A stretch of 64,000 nt of DNA from Candidatus Marinarcus aquaticus (GTDB lineage: Bacteria; Campylobacterota; Campylobacteria; Campylobacterales; Arcobacteraceae), in assembly GCF_004116335.1 (NCBI RefSeq), contig NZ_PDKN01000003.1, positions 306,021 through 370,020 on the forward strand. The letters are read 5' to 3'. The notes below the pieces were generated by a model that saw nothing but the letters and a program-made list of their open reading frames with translations, ran no database searches and was not told the DNA's origin. Positions 54,560 through 63,693 of the stretch are shown here, piece after piece (the stretch's first letter is position 1; every line of letters begins with the position of its first letter). Both the position numbers and the translations under genes were made by a program.

Positions 54560-55221
54560 TGAGACTATTATCGTGGGGAATCAATGAATCATTGATCAAT
54601 GATTTAGAAGAGAAAGATTTGTATATTTGTGATGTGGCAGAAGATGAATCCGATGCCCTTTATCATGCTGAAGTACGATACTATAATGCCATTTTAATCC
54701 GTACAGAGAGCTTGATAGTGTGTAAACGGTTTTTAAAAACCATTAACGCAAAAACCTGCGCCTTTATTGTTCTTACAAAAAATCAAGATAAAGCATTTGA
54801 ACTGGAGTTACTCAAAGAGGGTGCCATCAGTGTCATACATGAACCTGTGTCAAATGAACTGGTCTTTGCCAAGTTACAATCTGTGCATCGAGAAAACTTT
54901 GTGCAACGCTTTAACTTTAAAGACTATTTTATCATTGATAAAGAGAAAAAACAGGTTGTAGACTTGTATGATAATAAAATCAATATCAAAGGAAAATCCT
55001 TTGAGATACTCTCTTACTTACTCAAAAACAGACATCTTCCAGTGATTTCTAAAGATGAGATTATCGGTGTATTATGGGATGAACCAGAGATGGTTTCGAA
55101 TAACATCGTTGAAGTGAATATCAATCTTATACGAAATGAAATACGAAAAAACTTTGATTTAGATTTGGTCTCAACCATACGAAACAGAGGCTACAAAATC
55201 ATAAATCATTCCAATAAATAA
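54559..55221 (+). CDS. HsrA-like atypical OmpR-family regulator in the ectoine operon
   Basis: A 220-residue protein. The C-terminal winged helix (about 125-215) contains GKSFEILSYLLKN, LWDEPEMVSNNIVEVNINLIR and VSTIRNRGYKI, close to HsrA/HP1043 of Helicobacter and Campylobacter. The N-terminal receiver-like domain lacks the phospho-acceptor aspartate: the third strand ends AILIRTES (about residue 44-51), with no aspartate. Orphan HsrA works without phosphorylation, and this paralogue probably does too. The context between ectC and ask suggests it controls ectoine synthesis. ATG overlaps the previous stop by one base. Confidence 0.85.
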   Translation: MRLLSWGINESLINDLEEKDLYICDVAEDESDALYHAEVRYYNAILIRTESLIVCKRFLKTINAKTCAFIVLTKNQDKAFELELLKEGAISVIHEPVSNELVFAKLQSVHRENFVQRFNFKDYFIIDKEKKQVVDLYDNKINIKGKSFEILSYLLKNRHLPVISKDEIIGVLWDEPEMVSNNIVEVNINLIRNEIRKNFDLDLVSTIRNRGYKIINHSNK

Positions 55222-55235
55222 GGAAAAAACTTAAT

Positions 55236-56606
55236 ATGATAGTATGTAAATTTGGAGGAAGTTCTGTACAAAATCCTTCCCAAATTAAAAAAGTGTGCAA
55301 TATTGTCAAAAGCGACAGTGAACGAAAAGTAGTGGTGGTATCTGCTCCTGGACGGGATGAAAAACACCATCAAAAAATCACCGACCACCTTTTGAATTTA
55401 GCAACGAAAGGGTATCATTTTGAAGAGCACAAAATAGACGTGAGTCAAAAGCAGAGTTATAATGCCATTATTAAAAAATATGAAGACTTATGTAAAGACT
55501 TAGGAGTGGAAGAGGAAATAATCCTGTACTCTTTAAAACAAGATTTAGAAAAATGCCCTTTAACGGGTGATAAAAAAGTGGCTTATTTTGTCTCTCGAGG
55601 AGAGCACTATAATGCAAAAATTATCTGTGAATATATGAAAAAAGAGGGTTTAAATATAGAGTTATGCTTGCCTGAAGAGGTGGGATTTATTTTAAGTGAT
55701 ACGTATTTAAATGGAAAAGTACTACCACAAACGTATGAAAACATAAAAAATCACTTCACGTTTGAAGATGAAAAACTCTATATTGTGCCAGGTTTTTATG
55801 GGATTACAGCAAGTGGTGATATTGCAGTGATGAGTCGTGGTGGAAGTGACTTAACCGGTGGAGAGTTGGCGTATGCACTGGATGCAGACCGATATGAAAA
55901 CTGGACAGACACGAATGGGGTGTATGAAGTGGATCCTCGAGTTATACCAAGTGCCAACGTGATACCAAGATTGACATTTAAAGAGCTACGGTTGCTAAGC
56001 TCTAAGGGGTTCAATGTTTTTCATTTTAATGCGATGTTAAATTGTAAAAAAAGCAAAATTCCCATCAATATTAAAAACACCAATAACCCAGAACATGATG
56101 GTACATTGATTTTAAGTGAACGTGTACCTATGGAGGATTTAGTGGGAATTGCCAAACTTGAAAACATGGCTTCCATTCATATTCAAAAGGATATGTTAGG
56201 GGAAGAGATTGGCTTCAGTGCAGAGCTTTTAAAAATCTTTGGAGAGTTTGGTATTAATACGTATCACTATCCAACAGACAAAGATGATATTGCCATTTTA
56301 GTAGAACAAGAGGATTTAAAGGGTAAAATAAATAATCTCAGAAGGCAAATTGAAAAAAGGCTGAAAACAGATAACCTGTTTGTAACGTATAATCTGTCGA
56401 TTATTACGCTTGTGGGGATTGGACTAAAAGAGAACTCTTTTGCAATAGTGGATGCTATTACTGCACTCAAAGAGAAGAATATTTCATTTGAAATGTTCGA
56501 TATGAGTCCTTCAAAAATTTCCTTTCACATTGGGGTATCTCAAGCCATTTCAGATATTGCTTTAGAAATTTTACACGAGAAGATGTTAAACAATACAGGT
56601 GGATAA
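55236..56606 (+). CDS. ask_ect: Aspartate kinase specific to ectoine synthesis
   Basis: A 456-residue aspartokinase of the Ask_Ect type. MIVCKFGGSSVQNP is the catalytic start (K5), SRGGSDLTGGELAYALDADRYENWTDTNGVYEVDPR the aspartate/ATP site, and two ACT domains follow (about 300-450). Such copies are encoded in ectoine operons and escape the normal feedback of lysine/threonine. AAGGAAAAAAC precedes the ATG. The next gene starts directly after its stop. Confidence 0.92.
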   Translation: MIVCKFGGSSVQNPSQIKKVCNIVKSDSERKVVVVSAPGRDEKHHQKITDHLLNLATKGYHFEEHKIDVSQKQSYNAIIKKYEDLCKDLGVEEEIILYSLKQDLEKCPLTGDKKVAYFVSRGEHYNAKIICEYMKKEGLNIELCLPEEVGFILSDTYLNGKVLPQTYENIKNHFTFEDEKLYIVPGFYGITASGDIAVMSRGGSDLTGGELAYALDADRYENWTDTNGVYEVDPRVIPSANVIPRLTFKELRLLSSKGFNVFHFNAMLNCKKSKIPINIKNTNNPEHDGTLILSERVPMEDLVGIAKLENMASIHIQKDMLGEEIGFSAELLKIFGEFGINTYHYPTDKDDIAILVEQEDLKGKINNLRRQIEKRLKTDNLFVTYNLSIITLVGIGLKENSFAIVDAITALKEKNISFEMFDMSPSKISFHIGVSQAISDIALEILHEKMLNNTGG

Positions 56607-57113
56607 ATGAAACAGAACCCTCTTTTAGTTGTAATGTTGTTTTTGGTGGTCATATTGACTTCATTGGTAGGAGCAGGTGGGTACATGGTCTATCAAAAGG
56701 GTTTGATGAATCCCAATATGCAAACCAGTGAAGTGCCAACAGAACAAACAGTTGATAAATATGGGGTTCCTTACTCTGAGTTGTATAACGCTTCTGTGGA
56801 TGATATTGTTTTAAATATCACCAATGCCAGAGGGCGACTGAAGCTGATGAAGATTTCATGTACCATGAAAAGCGTGGATGAAAACATCGAAGAGATCATA
56901 AAAAACAATAAAGATGAAATCATTGATGTGATGATTTCACAAGTGGGACAACGAACCAGCGAAGAGCTTTTAACCATTGGTGGAAAAGAGCTTTTACGAG
57001 AAGAACTCTTAATTGAGTTTAATGATGTGATTAATGCTTTAGCACAAGCCAATGAAGATATCCAAAGCAACAACATCAAAGAGGTTCTGTTTACCACATT
57101 TGTTATGAAATAA
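56607..57113 (+). CDS. FliL-like membrane-anchored protein
   Basis: A 168-residue protein with a single N-terminal membrane helix (residues 7-28) and a periplasmic FliL-type domain. LKLMKISCTMKS, IIDVMISQVGQRTSEELLTIGGKELLREELL and the ending VLFTTFVMK fit FliL, which sits round the flagellar stator and modulates motor torque. It starts on the base after the ask stop, in the ectoine transcript, with no flagellar gene nearby. It may be a true FliL or a paralogue with another envelope role. Confidence 0.75.
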   Translation: MKQNPLLVVMLFLVVILTSLVGAGGYMVYQKGLMNPNMQTSEVPTEQTVDKYGVPYSELYNASVDDIVLNITNARGRLKLMKISCTMKSVDENIEEIIKNNKDEIIDVMISQVGQRTSEELLTIGGKELLREELLIEFNDVINALAQANEDIQSNNIKEVLFTTFVMK

Positions 57114-57117
57114 GCAG

Positions 57118-57765
57118 ATGAATCTACGCACGCTATATAAAACTCCTGAGGGAAAAATCTTCTTTTTAGGGGTTGTTTTAACCCTTCTTTTTCTCATTGC
57201 TCTTTTTTTAACTTACTTTTCTTCATTAGAATTGGCCAGTAAACTCATGGGTATTGTAGGTACAAATTTGTTGTTTGGACGCGCTGCAGGTTTGTCGTTT
57301 GGGTATGCTGTGGAGCTTTCTCAAAGTGTGATTATTCTTATGAATATTGTGGTTGAAGCCATCTTAGTGCTTTTAATTTATCCTTTGTTTATCTTCTCAT
57401 ATCAAAACTTGCTGCACATTAAGTTCTTGGAAACTTTTTTTAAAAAGGTAGAAACATTGAAAGTTAAATACCATGACCAGTTTATTAAATATGGAAAATA
57501 TGGATTGTTCCTCTTTGTTTGGCTCCCTTTTTGGATGACAGGACCTGTGGTGGGAGCTATTATTGGATTTTTAATTGGTTTAAAACACTACACCACGATT
57601 GTGGTGGTACTTTTAGGAACTTCACTTGCTATTGTAGTATGGGCGCTGTTTTTAAATCAACTGACCAGCTTTTTACTCACCTTTAGCAGCAGTGCGATTT
57701 GGATTTTGTTTATTTTGATTATTGCCATTGTGGCATTTATAAAATTGCAAAACAGGAACGTTTAG
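57118..57765 (+). CDS. Small multidrug-export-like membrane protein (PF06695 type)
   Basis: A 215-residue protein with about six membrane helices. The central KYGKYGLFLFVWLPFWMTGPVVGAIIGFLIGL is the hallmark of the small multidrug export family (DedA/VTT-related). The transported substrate is unknown. It lies four bases after the FliL-like gene and ends four bases into the convergent MFS gene, so it closes the operon. Confidence 0.8.
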   Translation: MNLRTLYKTPEGKIFFLGVVLTLLFLIALFLTYFSSLELASKLMGIVGTNLLFGRAAGLSFGYAVELSQSVIILMNIVVEAILVLLIYPLFIFSYQNLLHIKFLETFFKKVETLKVKYHDQFIKYGKYGLFLFVWLPFWMTGPVVGAIIGFLIGLKHYTTIVVVLLGTSLAIVVWALFLNQLTSFLLTFSSSAIWILFILIIAIVAFIKLQNRNV

Positions 57766-58844
57766 GCTTTTTTAATAAAGAGTGCTAAAAATGAGAGCAG
57801 TGCAAAAAGGCTTGAGTATAAGAAGAGATTCTCTCCATATAACCACCCAGCAATTACTGCACCTAAGAAACCACCCAACCCATAAGCAACACCATACATA
57901 AACTGTTGTGCGAGTTTTTTGTTGCTGTATAAAGAGTATAAGTAGATAATCACAGCACTGTGGTACAGACCAAAAGAAAAAGCGTGCATACTTTGGGTGA
58001 TAAACGTAATGGTCAAAGACTCTGGAAATGCATAAAGTAAGAACCATCGAAGTGCGGTCATGGCAACTGAGAACTTGATGATGACCAATAAATTATTCTT
58101 TAAAATAGGGGCTTGGAAATAAAGCATCACAATCTCACACAATACTCCTAATGTCCATAAATACGAAGTCATCTCTAAACTGATACCGTGTTCGGTTTCA
58201 TAGATAGTAAAGAAGTTATAAAAACCTCCAAAGCTCATCTGCATCAAAAAGATACTCAACCAAAATGGCCAATATTTTAAAAATGAGAAGGGTTCATGCA
58301 CTGTATTTGTTGATTCATGCTGCACATCATATGTGAGTAGAAGCAGTGAAAAAATCACGGTTAATATGTTTGTAGCTAAGTAGTAATGCAGAGCAATATA
58401 GGGATTGGTTAAAAACTGTGCGAGTACGAGTGATATAAGCATAAATCCAATTGAGCCAAAGAGTCTGGATTTACCGTATCGCTCTTTTCCTAACTCTTTT
58501 AAAGCTATGACTTCAATGTAAGGCAGAATCAGACTCAAACAGACTCCCAAAATAGCATTGTTAAACATAAACGCATAGAAGTTATCAATGGTAAAGTAAA
58601 AAAGCGTTGAAGAGAGCACGGAAAGAAAGAGTGCTTTTTTAAACATGCTTTGGTCAAGCTTGACGTGTTTTAAAAACAGAAATGGTGTTGCAAATCGCAT
58701 TAATGGTGCAAGTGCAAAGATGATTCCAATGTGTGCTGGAGAGTAGCCTATATCATGCAGTACTTTGGGTAAAAAGATGATATAAACCCCAACGGCTGCA
58801 AAATAGAAAAAATAAAATGCTGAGAGTTTAAAAAAAAACATCAA
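57762..58844 (-). CDS. MFS transporter, phenylpropionate/LacY-like
   Basis: A 360-residue, twelve-helix transporter. SAFYFFYFAAVGVYIIFLPKVLHDIGYSPAHIGIIFALAPL in the first helices is typical of the MFS_1-like/PPP group, as is RYGKSRLFGSIGFML in the 4-5 loop. The substrate is unknown. The start overlaps the RDD gene by four bases; it is the last gene of the secG-frr-pyrE operon. Confidence 0.85.
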   Translation of the reverse strand: MMFFFKLSAFYFFYFAAVGVYIIFLPKVLHDIGYSPAHIGIIFALAPLMRFATPFLFLKHVKLDQSMFKKALFLSVLSSTLFYFTIDNFYAFMFNNAILGVCLSLILPYIEVIALKELGKERYGKSRLFGSIGFMLISLVLAQFLTNPYIALHYYLATNILTVIFSLLLLTYDVQHESTNTVHEPFSFLKYWPFWLSIFLMQMSFGGFYNFFTIYETEHGISLEMTSYLWTLGVLCEIVMLYFQAPILKNNLLVIIKFSVAMTALRWFLLYAFPESLTITFITQSMHAFSFGLYHSAVIIYLYSLYSNKKLAQQFMYGVAYGLGGFLGAVIAGWLYGENLFLYSSLFALLSFLALFIKKA

Positions 58845-59314
58845 TCATTCACAACATAAGTGTGTGAAAAAATGTCTTGAAAGGTTCGTTTGTCTTTTCT
58901 GAAAAAAGGGATGAGCATTAAAATAAGTGACACAACACTCAAAAGCGTGGCAACATATCTTATGAGTACTTGAATAAAGTTTGGACGTTGTTGGTCATGG
59001 TTGACAATCTTTACATCATAGGCTTTCATTCCGGGGGTTTGATTTTTGACTGCCCAGAAAAAAATAATAACGATACTGTGCATGAATAGAATAAGCAACC
59101 ATCCTGTGGTTCTGTCTTGTGCAAAGGCTTCACCACTTCCCATGATCAAATAAACTACCAGATAAAAAATAGGTGTAGTGATTAAAAAGGTGTCTGTTAA
59201 AAAAGCTTTTAACCGTGCAGAGAGAGGAGCAATGGGAAGAGTGTTTGAAGAGGTGTTTACCTCTTCCTCTTTAGACGTTACTTTACCTTGCTTTATATCT
59301 CTCCATTTGGCCAT
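58841..59314 (-). CDS. RDD-family membrane protein
   Basis: A 157-residue protein with an RDD domain: the first conserved arginine/aspartates lie in APLSARLKAFLTDTFLITTPIFY, followed by two more membrane helices and TPGMKAYDVKIVNHD. RDD proteins are small membrane proteins of mostly unknown, sometimes ion-transport, function. The ATG overlaps the pyrE stop by one base. Confidence 0.88.
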   Translation of the reverse strand: MAKWRDIKQGKVTSKEEEVNTSSNTLPIAPLSARLKAFLTDTFLITTPIFYLVVYLIMGSGEAFAQDRTTGWLLILFMHSIVIIFFWAVKNQTPGMKAYDVKIVNHDQQRPNFIQVLIRYVATLLSVVSLILMLIPFFRKDKRTFQDIFSHTYVVND

Positions 59315-59922
59315 TAGTTACCTCGACTACCTGGCTTATAAGCAACACTTCCCTCTTTACACATTGGACAATCTTCAGGAGCATACATCTCAAATGTAAA
59401 ATCATCCAGTGCAAACAGTGGTTTGTCTAAAGGCAATTTGCAGTTATCTTTGGCTTGGATATCGCTTCCTATTCGTGAACAGAAACCTCGGTTTGCTAAT
59501 GCAGCGTATGCTACAATTTCACCCCCATCTTGTTCAACTTGTTTAGCGGCTTCTAAAGCACTTCCACCTGTGGTAATAATATCTTCACAGATGATATACT
59601 TTTCACCCTCTTGTACTTCAAATCCTCGTCGGATTGTCATCTCTCCATCCACACGTTCTGCAAAGATGAATCGTACGTCAAGGGCAGTTGCCAATGCAAA
59701 ACCAGCAATCAATCCACCTAAAGCAGGAGAGCATACTGCATCCACTTGAATACCTGCTTCTTTAATTTGTTTAGCTAAAGCTTCAGCTAAAAGCTTCGCA
59801 GTTTTAGGGTCTTCTAAAACCTTTGCAGATTGTAAATAAAACTGCGAATGATTTCCACTGCTTAATTTGAAGTGACCTTCAAGTAAGGCTTGAGCATCTT
59901 TATAAATTTGTTCTACGTTCAT
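59314..59922 (-). CDS. pyrE: Orotate phosphoribosyltransferase
   Basis: A 202-residue enzyme that makes OMP from orotate and PRPP in pyrimidine synthesis. The PRPP loop is [16 protein letters not shown] (about residues 109-124); [14 protein letters not shown] and the flexible-loop [15 protein letters not shown] are typical. The C-terminus holds a CPMC pair. It lies ten bases after frr. Confidence 0.95.
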   Translation of the reverse strand: MNVEQIYKDAQALLEGHFKLSSGNHSQFYLQSAKVLEDPKTAKLLAEALAKQIKEAGIQVDAVCSPALGGLIAGFALATALDVRFIFAERVDGEMTIRRGFEVQEGEKYIICEDIITTGGSALEAAKQVEQDGGEIVAYAALANRGFCSRIGSDIQAKDNCKLPLDKPLFALDDFTFEMYAPEDCPMCKEGSVAYKPGSRGN

Positions 59923-59932
59923 ATCTTTCCAA

Positions 59933-60490
59933 TTATACTTTTAAAATTTCTGCTTCTTTAGCTTTGAATGTGTCGTCCGCTTTTGCAACATAAGCATCTG
60001 TGATTTTTTGGATTTCGTCTTGAGCTTTTTTGTTCTCATCTTCTGTAATTTCTTTATCTTTATGAAGCTTTTTCACTTTGTCATTGGCGTGTTTTCTTAC
60101 GTTTCTGATAGCTACTTTTGCATCATCGGTCATGGCTTTTGCTTGTTTTGCACTCTCACCTCTTTGCTCAACGGTCATTGGAGGGAAGAAAAGTTTAATG
60201 AAGTCACCATCATTGTTTGGATTAACACCAATGTTTGCTTCTTGAATGGCTCTTTCTATGTCATGTAAAAGGTTTTTTTCCCATGGGTTTACTGCAATGG
60301 TAGTTGCATCAATTGCGGTAACTGAACCTACTTGGTTCAGTGGGGTGGGTGTCCCATAATAATCAATTGAAACGCCATCTAGTACTGCTGGACTTACTTT
60401 TCCTGTTCGTACTGTTTTGTAGTGTTGTTTTAAAGCCTCAATTGACTTTTCCATGTGTTCTTTTGTCTCTTGATAGATTTCTTCTAACAT
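59933..60490 (-). CDS. frr: Ribosome recycling factor
   Basis: A 185-residue RRF of standard length that, with EF-G, splits post-termination ribosomes. [51 protein letters not shown] and the C-terminal helical bundle [15 protein letters not shown] are typical. It is preceded by the deacetylase gene and followed by pyrE. Confidence 0.97.
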   Translation of the reverse strand: MLEEIYQETKEHMEKSIEALKQHYKTVRTGKVSPAVLDGVSIDYYGTPTPLNQVGSVTAIDATTIAVNPWEKNLLHDIERAIQEANIGVNPNNDGDFIKLFFPPMTVEQRGESAKQAKAMTDDAKVAIRNVRKHANDKVKKLHKDKEITEDENKKAQDEIQKITDAYVAKADDTFKAKEAEILKV

Positions 60491-60512
60491 GTGTATGCTC
60501 CTTACTGTGTAT

Positions 60513-61454
60513 TTATTTAATTAAAAGTTTGTTTGAAACGGTATAGTAGTCTGTACTTAATACGACTCGGACTCGATTCTTTTTAAGTTCAATGTTAACA
60601 ACTTCGTCGATTATACCATTTTTTACATTGATATCTTTCCATGTTGAACCCGTAACATAGAGTTTGATGTTTTTTATTTTTGGGTCGACTTTTGCAACCA
60701 CTCGTTTGAGTATATTATCTTTTGGATACTCTTTGGGTTCCATCCATTGTACATCTAAAGTGTTGTATCGAAGTTTTTGCTTGATATTGACTTCACCTAC
60801 TAAGGCAATTCGGTTTATATCTTGTACATTACTTCTTTCGTTAATCGAACCATTGTTTTGATTTAAAATGGCATCAAAACCAAAGCTTTTAATGGCTTGA
60901 GCTACTTGCTCATTATACTCTCCGTAAGGGTAGACATAAATTGAGGGTTTGTAGCCTAAATGCTTTTGGAAAAGTTCAATCCCTTTTTGTGTGTCTTCTT
61001 TTATTTCTTGGTCAGAGAGTTTGGTTAAATGCGGATGGTCATAAGAATGAAGAGAGATAGAACCATACTTTGAAGCTTCTTTTACTTCGTCCCAACTCAT
61101 AAAGTCTTGATACCCTTTTTGTGTTGCTTTCACATAGACTGCTAGTGAAAATGGGTAGTTGTATTTTTTAAAGATAGGCAGACCGTTCTCATAAAAGCTT
61201 TTGTATGAATCATCAATGGTTAGGGCAACCCAATTACTAGGTACCTCTTCTTTCTTTTTAACTTTTTCAATGATTTGTTCAACTTTTACCACTTCATAGT
61301 TGTTCTCTTTAAAGTATTGAAATTCTTTTTCAAGCTCTTCAAGTGAGGTATTGGTACTGGCATGTTGGGCATCACCAAATCGGTGATACACAAAAATGTG
61401 AGCATCCGCAAGGATGTACAGATAAGAAATAGCTAGAAGGAGTAAGACTCGCAT
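60513..61454 (-). CDS. Secreted polysaccharide deacetylase
   Basis: A 313-residue NodB-homology carbohydrate esterase (CE4-like). A signal peptide (residues 1-18) precedes the domain. [15 protein letters not shown] carries the motif 1 aspartates (TIDD rather than TFDD), and [14 protein letters not shown] matches the HxxxH zinc motif 2 (H at SYDHPHL). A C-terminal domain of about 80 residues follows. It would deacetylate a surface or storage polysaccharide or peptidoglycan. It is an odd insert between secG and frr, 18 bases from secG. Confidence 0.88.
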   Translation of the reverse strand: MRVLLLLAISYLYILADAHIFVYHRFGDAQHASTNTSLEELEKEFQYFKENNYEVVKVEQIIEKVKKKEEVPSNWVALTIDDSYKSFYENGLPIFKKYNYPFSLAVYVKATQKGYQDFMSWDEVKEASKYGSISLHSYDHPHLTKLSDQEIKEDTQKGIELFQKHLGYKPSIYVYPYGEYNEQVAQAIKSFGFDAILNQNNGSINERSNVQDINRIALVGEVNIKQKLRYNTLDVQWMEPKEYPKDNILKRVVAKVDPKIKNIKLYVTGSTWKDINVKNGIIDEVVNIELKKNRVRVVLSTDYYTVSNKLLIK

Positions 61455-61472
61455 ATCTAACTACTTATTGGG

Positions 61473-61820
61473 TTATTTTGAAACAGGAGCAGCAGGTGCA
61501 TCTGGCGCAGCTGGTGCACTTTGTGTTTGTGTTGGAACCGGCGTTGATGGAATAAGTGTATCCGTTTGAACGGTATCTACAGCACTTTTTTGTCGTTGTT
61601 CATTGTAAGTGTATCCAAGTACTAATGTGTTGATAACAAACGCTAAACCAATGATCATTGTCGCTTTTGTTAAAAAGTTTGCAGGCCCTTTTGCTCCAAA
61701 CAAAGACTCGTTACTTCCACTGTATGCTCCAAGACCAATGCTTGAACTTTTTTGAAGTAATACAGTAATGGTTAAAATAATTGCTAAAATAAATTGAACT
61801 ACTAAAAGTGTAGATGCCAT
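61473..61820 (-). CDS. secG: Protein-export membrane protein SecG
   Basis: A 115-residue SecG with two membrane helices (about 3-22 and 54-73). The loop LLQKSSSIGLGAYSGSNESLFGAKGPANFLTKAT is the classic SecG segment. It assists SecYE in protein export. The C-terminus is alanine/proline-rich (about residues 92-115), which is usual in Campylobacterota. AAAGGAAATT precedes the ATG; it is the first gene of the minus-strand operon. Confidence 0.95.
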   Translation of the reverse strand: MASTLLVVQFILAIILTITVLLQKSSSIGLGAYSGSNESLFGAKGPANFLTKATMIIGLAFVINTLVLGYTYNEQRQKSAVDTVQTDTLIPSTPVPTQTQSAPAAPDAPAAPVSK

Positions 61821-61892
61821 TGTAAATTTCCTTTTTGAAAAATGGGTTGTATTTTACCCAAAATTTATTAAAGTTAAGTTAAGATTCGCCTT

Positions 61893-62585
61893 ATGTCAGT
61901 AAAAAATGAATTCTCCAAATACGCCAATCAATACAATTCGCATAATATCATACAACAAATCGTTGCCAAATCTTTGGTGCGTGAATTGGAGTTTGAACCC
62001 AAACGTATTTTAGAGTTGGGGTGTGGTTCAGGACAAATTTACAGACAAATTTACTGGAATGTGGATTACTATAAAGCCATCGACTTCTCCTCTTCAATGT
62101 GCGAACTGCACCCAAAGGGTGAAAACATTGAAGTACAATGCCACGACTTTGATACACAAAGCTTTTTAGACTCTATTAAAGATGAACAGTATGATTTGGT
62201 TCTCTCTTCTTCGGCTCTTCAGTGGTCAAAAGATTTGTCTAAAATCACACATATATTAAGTCAAGTAGCATCTCAAATGCGCGCGGTGTTATTCACTTCT
62301 AATACCTTTAAAACCATACAAACCATTTCTCAACAACCATCACCTATATTAAGTGAAGCAAAAATTAAAGAGGCGTTTAGTGCTTACTTTGAGTGTGAAT
62401 TTGAAACGATACTATATAAATTAGAGTTTGAGAATAAAAAAGAGCTTTTTGATTATATTAAAAAGTCAGGGGTGAGTGGTGAGAGCAGTTTGGATTTTAA
62501 AATGGCTAAAAAGCTTTATAAAGAGTATGACTTAAACTACTTAGAGTTTGAAGTGATTTTTGTCAAAGCTTTCTCTAAATCATAG
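61893..62585 (+). CDS. BioC-like SAM-dependent methyltransferase
   Basis: A 230-residue class I methyltransferase. The start FSKYANQYNSHNIIQQIVAKSLV and SAM loop ILELGCGSGQIYRQIY resemble BioC, which methylates malonyl-ACP to start biotin synthesis; DLVLSSSALQWSKDLSKIT fits the post-IV motif. BioC is the best guess, though no other bio gene is near. The 3' end overlaps the convergent ThiD2 gene by 49 bases. Confidence 0.75.
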   Translation: MSVKNEFSKYANQYNSHNIIQQIVAKSLVRELEFEPKRILELGCGSGQIYRQIYWNVDYYKAIDFSSSMCELHPKGENIEVQCHDFDTQSFLDSIKDEQYDLVLSSSALQWSKDLSKITHILSQVASQMRAVLFTSNTFKTIQTISQQPSPILSEAKIKEAFSAYFECEFETILYKLEFENKKELFDYIKKSGVSGESSLDFKMAKKLYKEYDLNYLEFEVIFVKAFSKS

Positions 62586-62944
62586 AGTTCATAACGAATA
62601 TACTTAAAAGTTTCACTGTTTTGAACACTTTGAATTTTGGTAAACTCTTCTAATACGCGGGCACTCTCTTGAGCGCGTTTAAAATTCGCAATCATAACAC
62701 TGTATATATCTTGTCGAGTCTGTTCTGAAGCAGTGGATTGTTTGAGTACATCATTTTTAATATCACGTGAATCAAGCAGTGCTTCATAACACTCAAGTCG
62801 TGCTTGGTGTCTTAACTCTTTGAGTCGTGAGGCAAGGGTTTTGTCATTATAGATGTATCGGAACATATCTTCTACTACACGAATACCTTCACGCAGTCGA
62901 TTTAAGTTGGCATCAATAAGTCTGAGTTCGTTAGATGGAATCAT
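62537..62944 (-). CDS. Stand-alone ThiD2-like domain protein
   Basis: A 135-residue helical protein. LRLIDANLNRLREGIRVVEDMFRYIYND and LKELRHQARLECYEALLDSRDIKNDV match the N-terminal ThiD2/"TMP pyrophosphorylase N-terminal" domain usually fused to ThiE. Here it is free, with no thiE partner in the window. It may help supply or phosphorylate the thiamine pyrimidine (HMP). GATGGAATC lies before the start. Confidence 0.8.
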   Translation of the reverse strand: MIPSNELRLIDANLNRLREGIRVVEDMFRYIYNDKTLASRLKELRHQARLECYEALLDSRDIKNDVLKQSTASEQTRQDIYSVMIANFKRAQESARVLEEFTKIQSVQNSETFKYIRYELYDLEKALTKITSNSK

Positions 62945-62955
62945 GAGGATAAAGA

Positions 62956-62980
62956 ACTTAACTCCGTAAAGGAGTTAAGT
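62956..62980 (-). terminator. Terminator after the Bax-inhibitor-1 gene
   Basis: ACTTAACTCC (62956-62965) and GGAGTTAAGT (62971-62980) form a perfect 10-bp stem with a five-base loop, just after the stop of the minus-strand gene at 62986. The T-run on the minus strand is short (TCTTT). Confidence 0.6.
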
Positions 62981-62985
62981 GTTTG

Positions 62986-63678
62986 TTAGTCATCGTTGTT
63001 AAAAATCCCAAGGATTTGTAACAATGAGATGAACAGGTTAAAGAAATCCAAGTATAAAGCAATCGCTGCTTCAACAGGTGTACTGAAACCACCTTTAATA
63101 ATTTGTTGCGTATCATAAAGAATAAAAGCTGAAAATAGAACAGCTCCTACCATTGCAATCCCCAACTGTAAAAGTGGCGCTTGGATAAAGATGTTTGAAA
63201 TAGACCCAACCACTAAGATGATAAGTGCGATGAAAAGCATTTTTCCCATTCCACTAAAATCTCGTTTTGTAGTCAATGCAAACATTGAAATTCCCCCGAA
63301 TGCTACTGATGTCATTAAAAATGCTTGTGCTACAATAGATGCACCACCTGGCAAGTTAAACACAGAAGCAAGAAGTGGCGTAATTGTTAAACCACTTACA
63401 AATGTAAACCCGAATAAAACCGCTAAGTTTATACCTGGTTTATTTTTTACTGCAAATAAAGCAAACAGTAAAATGAATTCTAATATTACTAATCCCCAGT
63501 ACCAACTAGCAATTGCAGATACCATGTCTAGTCCAATGTATGCTCCAGCTGTTGCTGCTAAAAGCGAACCTGCAAATAGTTGATAAGTAGATTTTAAAAA
63601 GCTCATCAAGTGTGCTTGAGAAGCTTCGTGTGAATGCTCTTGTGAATTTTGGTGAGATAAATAATCTCTATTATACAT
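62986..63678 (-). CDS. Bax inhibitor-1 family membrane protein
   Basis: A 230-residue, seven-helix BI-1/YccA-type protein. The N-terminal region is polar (NRDYLSHQNSQEHSHEASQ), followed by YQLFAGSLLAATAGAYIGL, GLTITPLLASVF and the C-terminal LYDTQQIIKGG and ALYLDFFNLFISLLQILG typical of the family. These are pH-gated ion-leak or FtsH-modulating proteins. The ATG at 63678 has AAAGGACATA before it; an in-frame ATG at 63693 overlaps this site and is less likely. Confidence 0.92.
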   Translation of the reverse strand: MYNRDYLSHQNSQEHSHEASQAHLMSFLKSTYQLFAGSLLAATAGAYIGLDMVSAIASWYWGLVILEFILLFALFAVKNKPGINLAVLFGFTFVSGLTITPLLASVFNLPGGASIVAQAFLMTSVAFGGISMFALTTKRDFSGMGKMLFIALIILVVGSISNIFIQAPLLQLGIAMVGAVLFSAFILYDTQQIIKGGFSTPVEAAIALYLDFFNLFISLLQILGIFNNDD

Positions 63679-63693
63679 ATTATGTCCTTTCAT

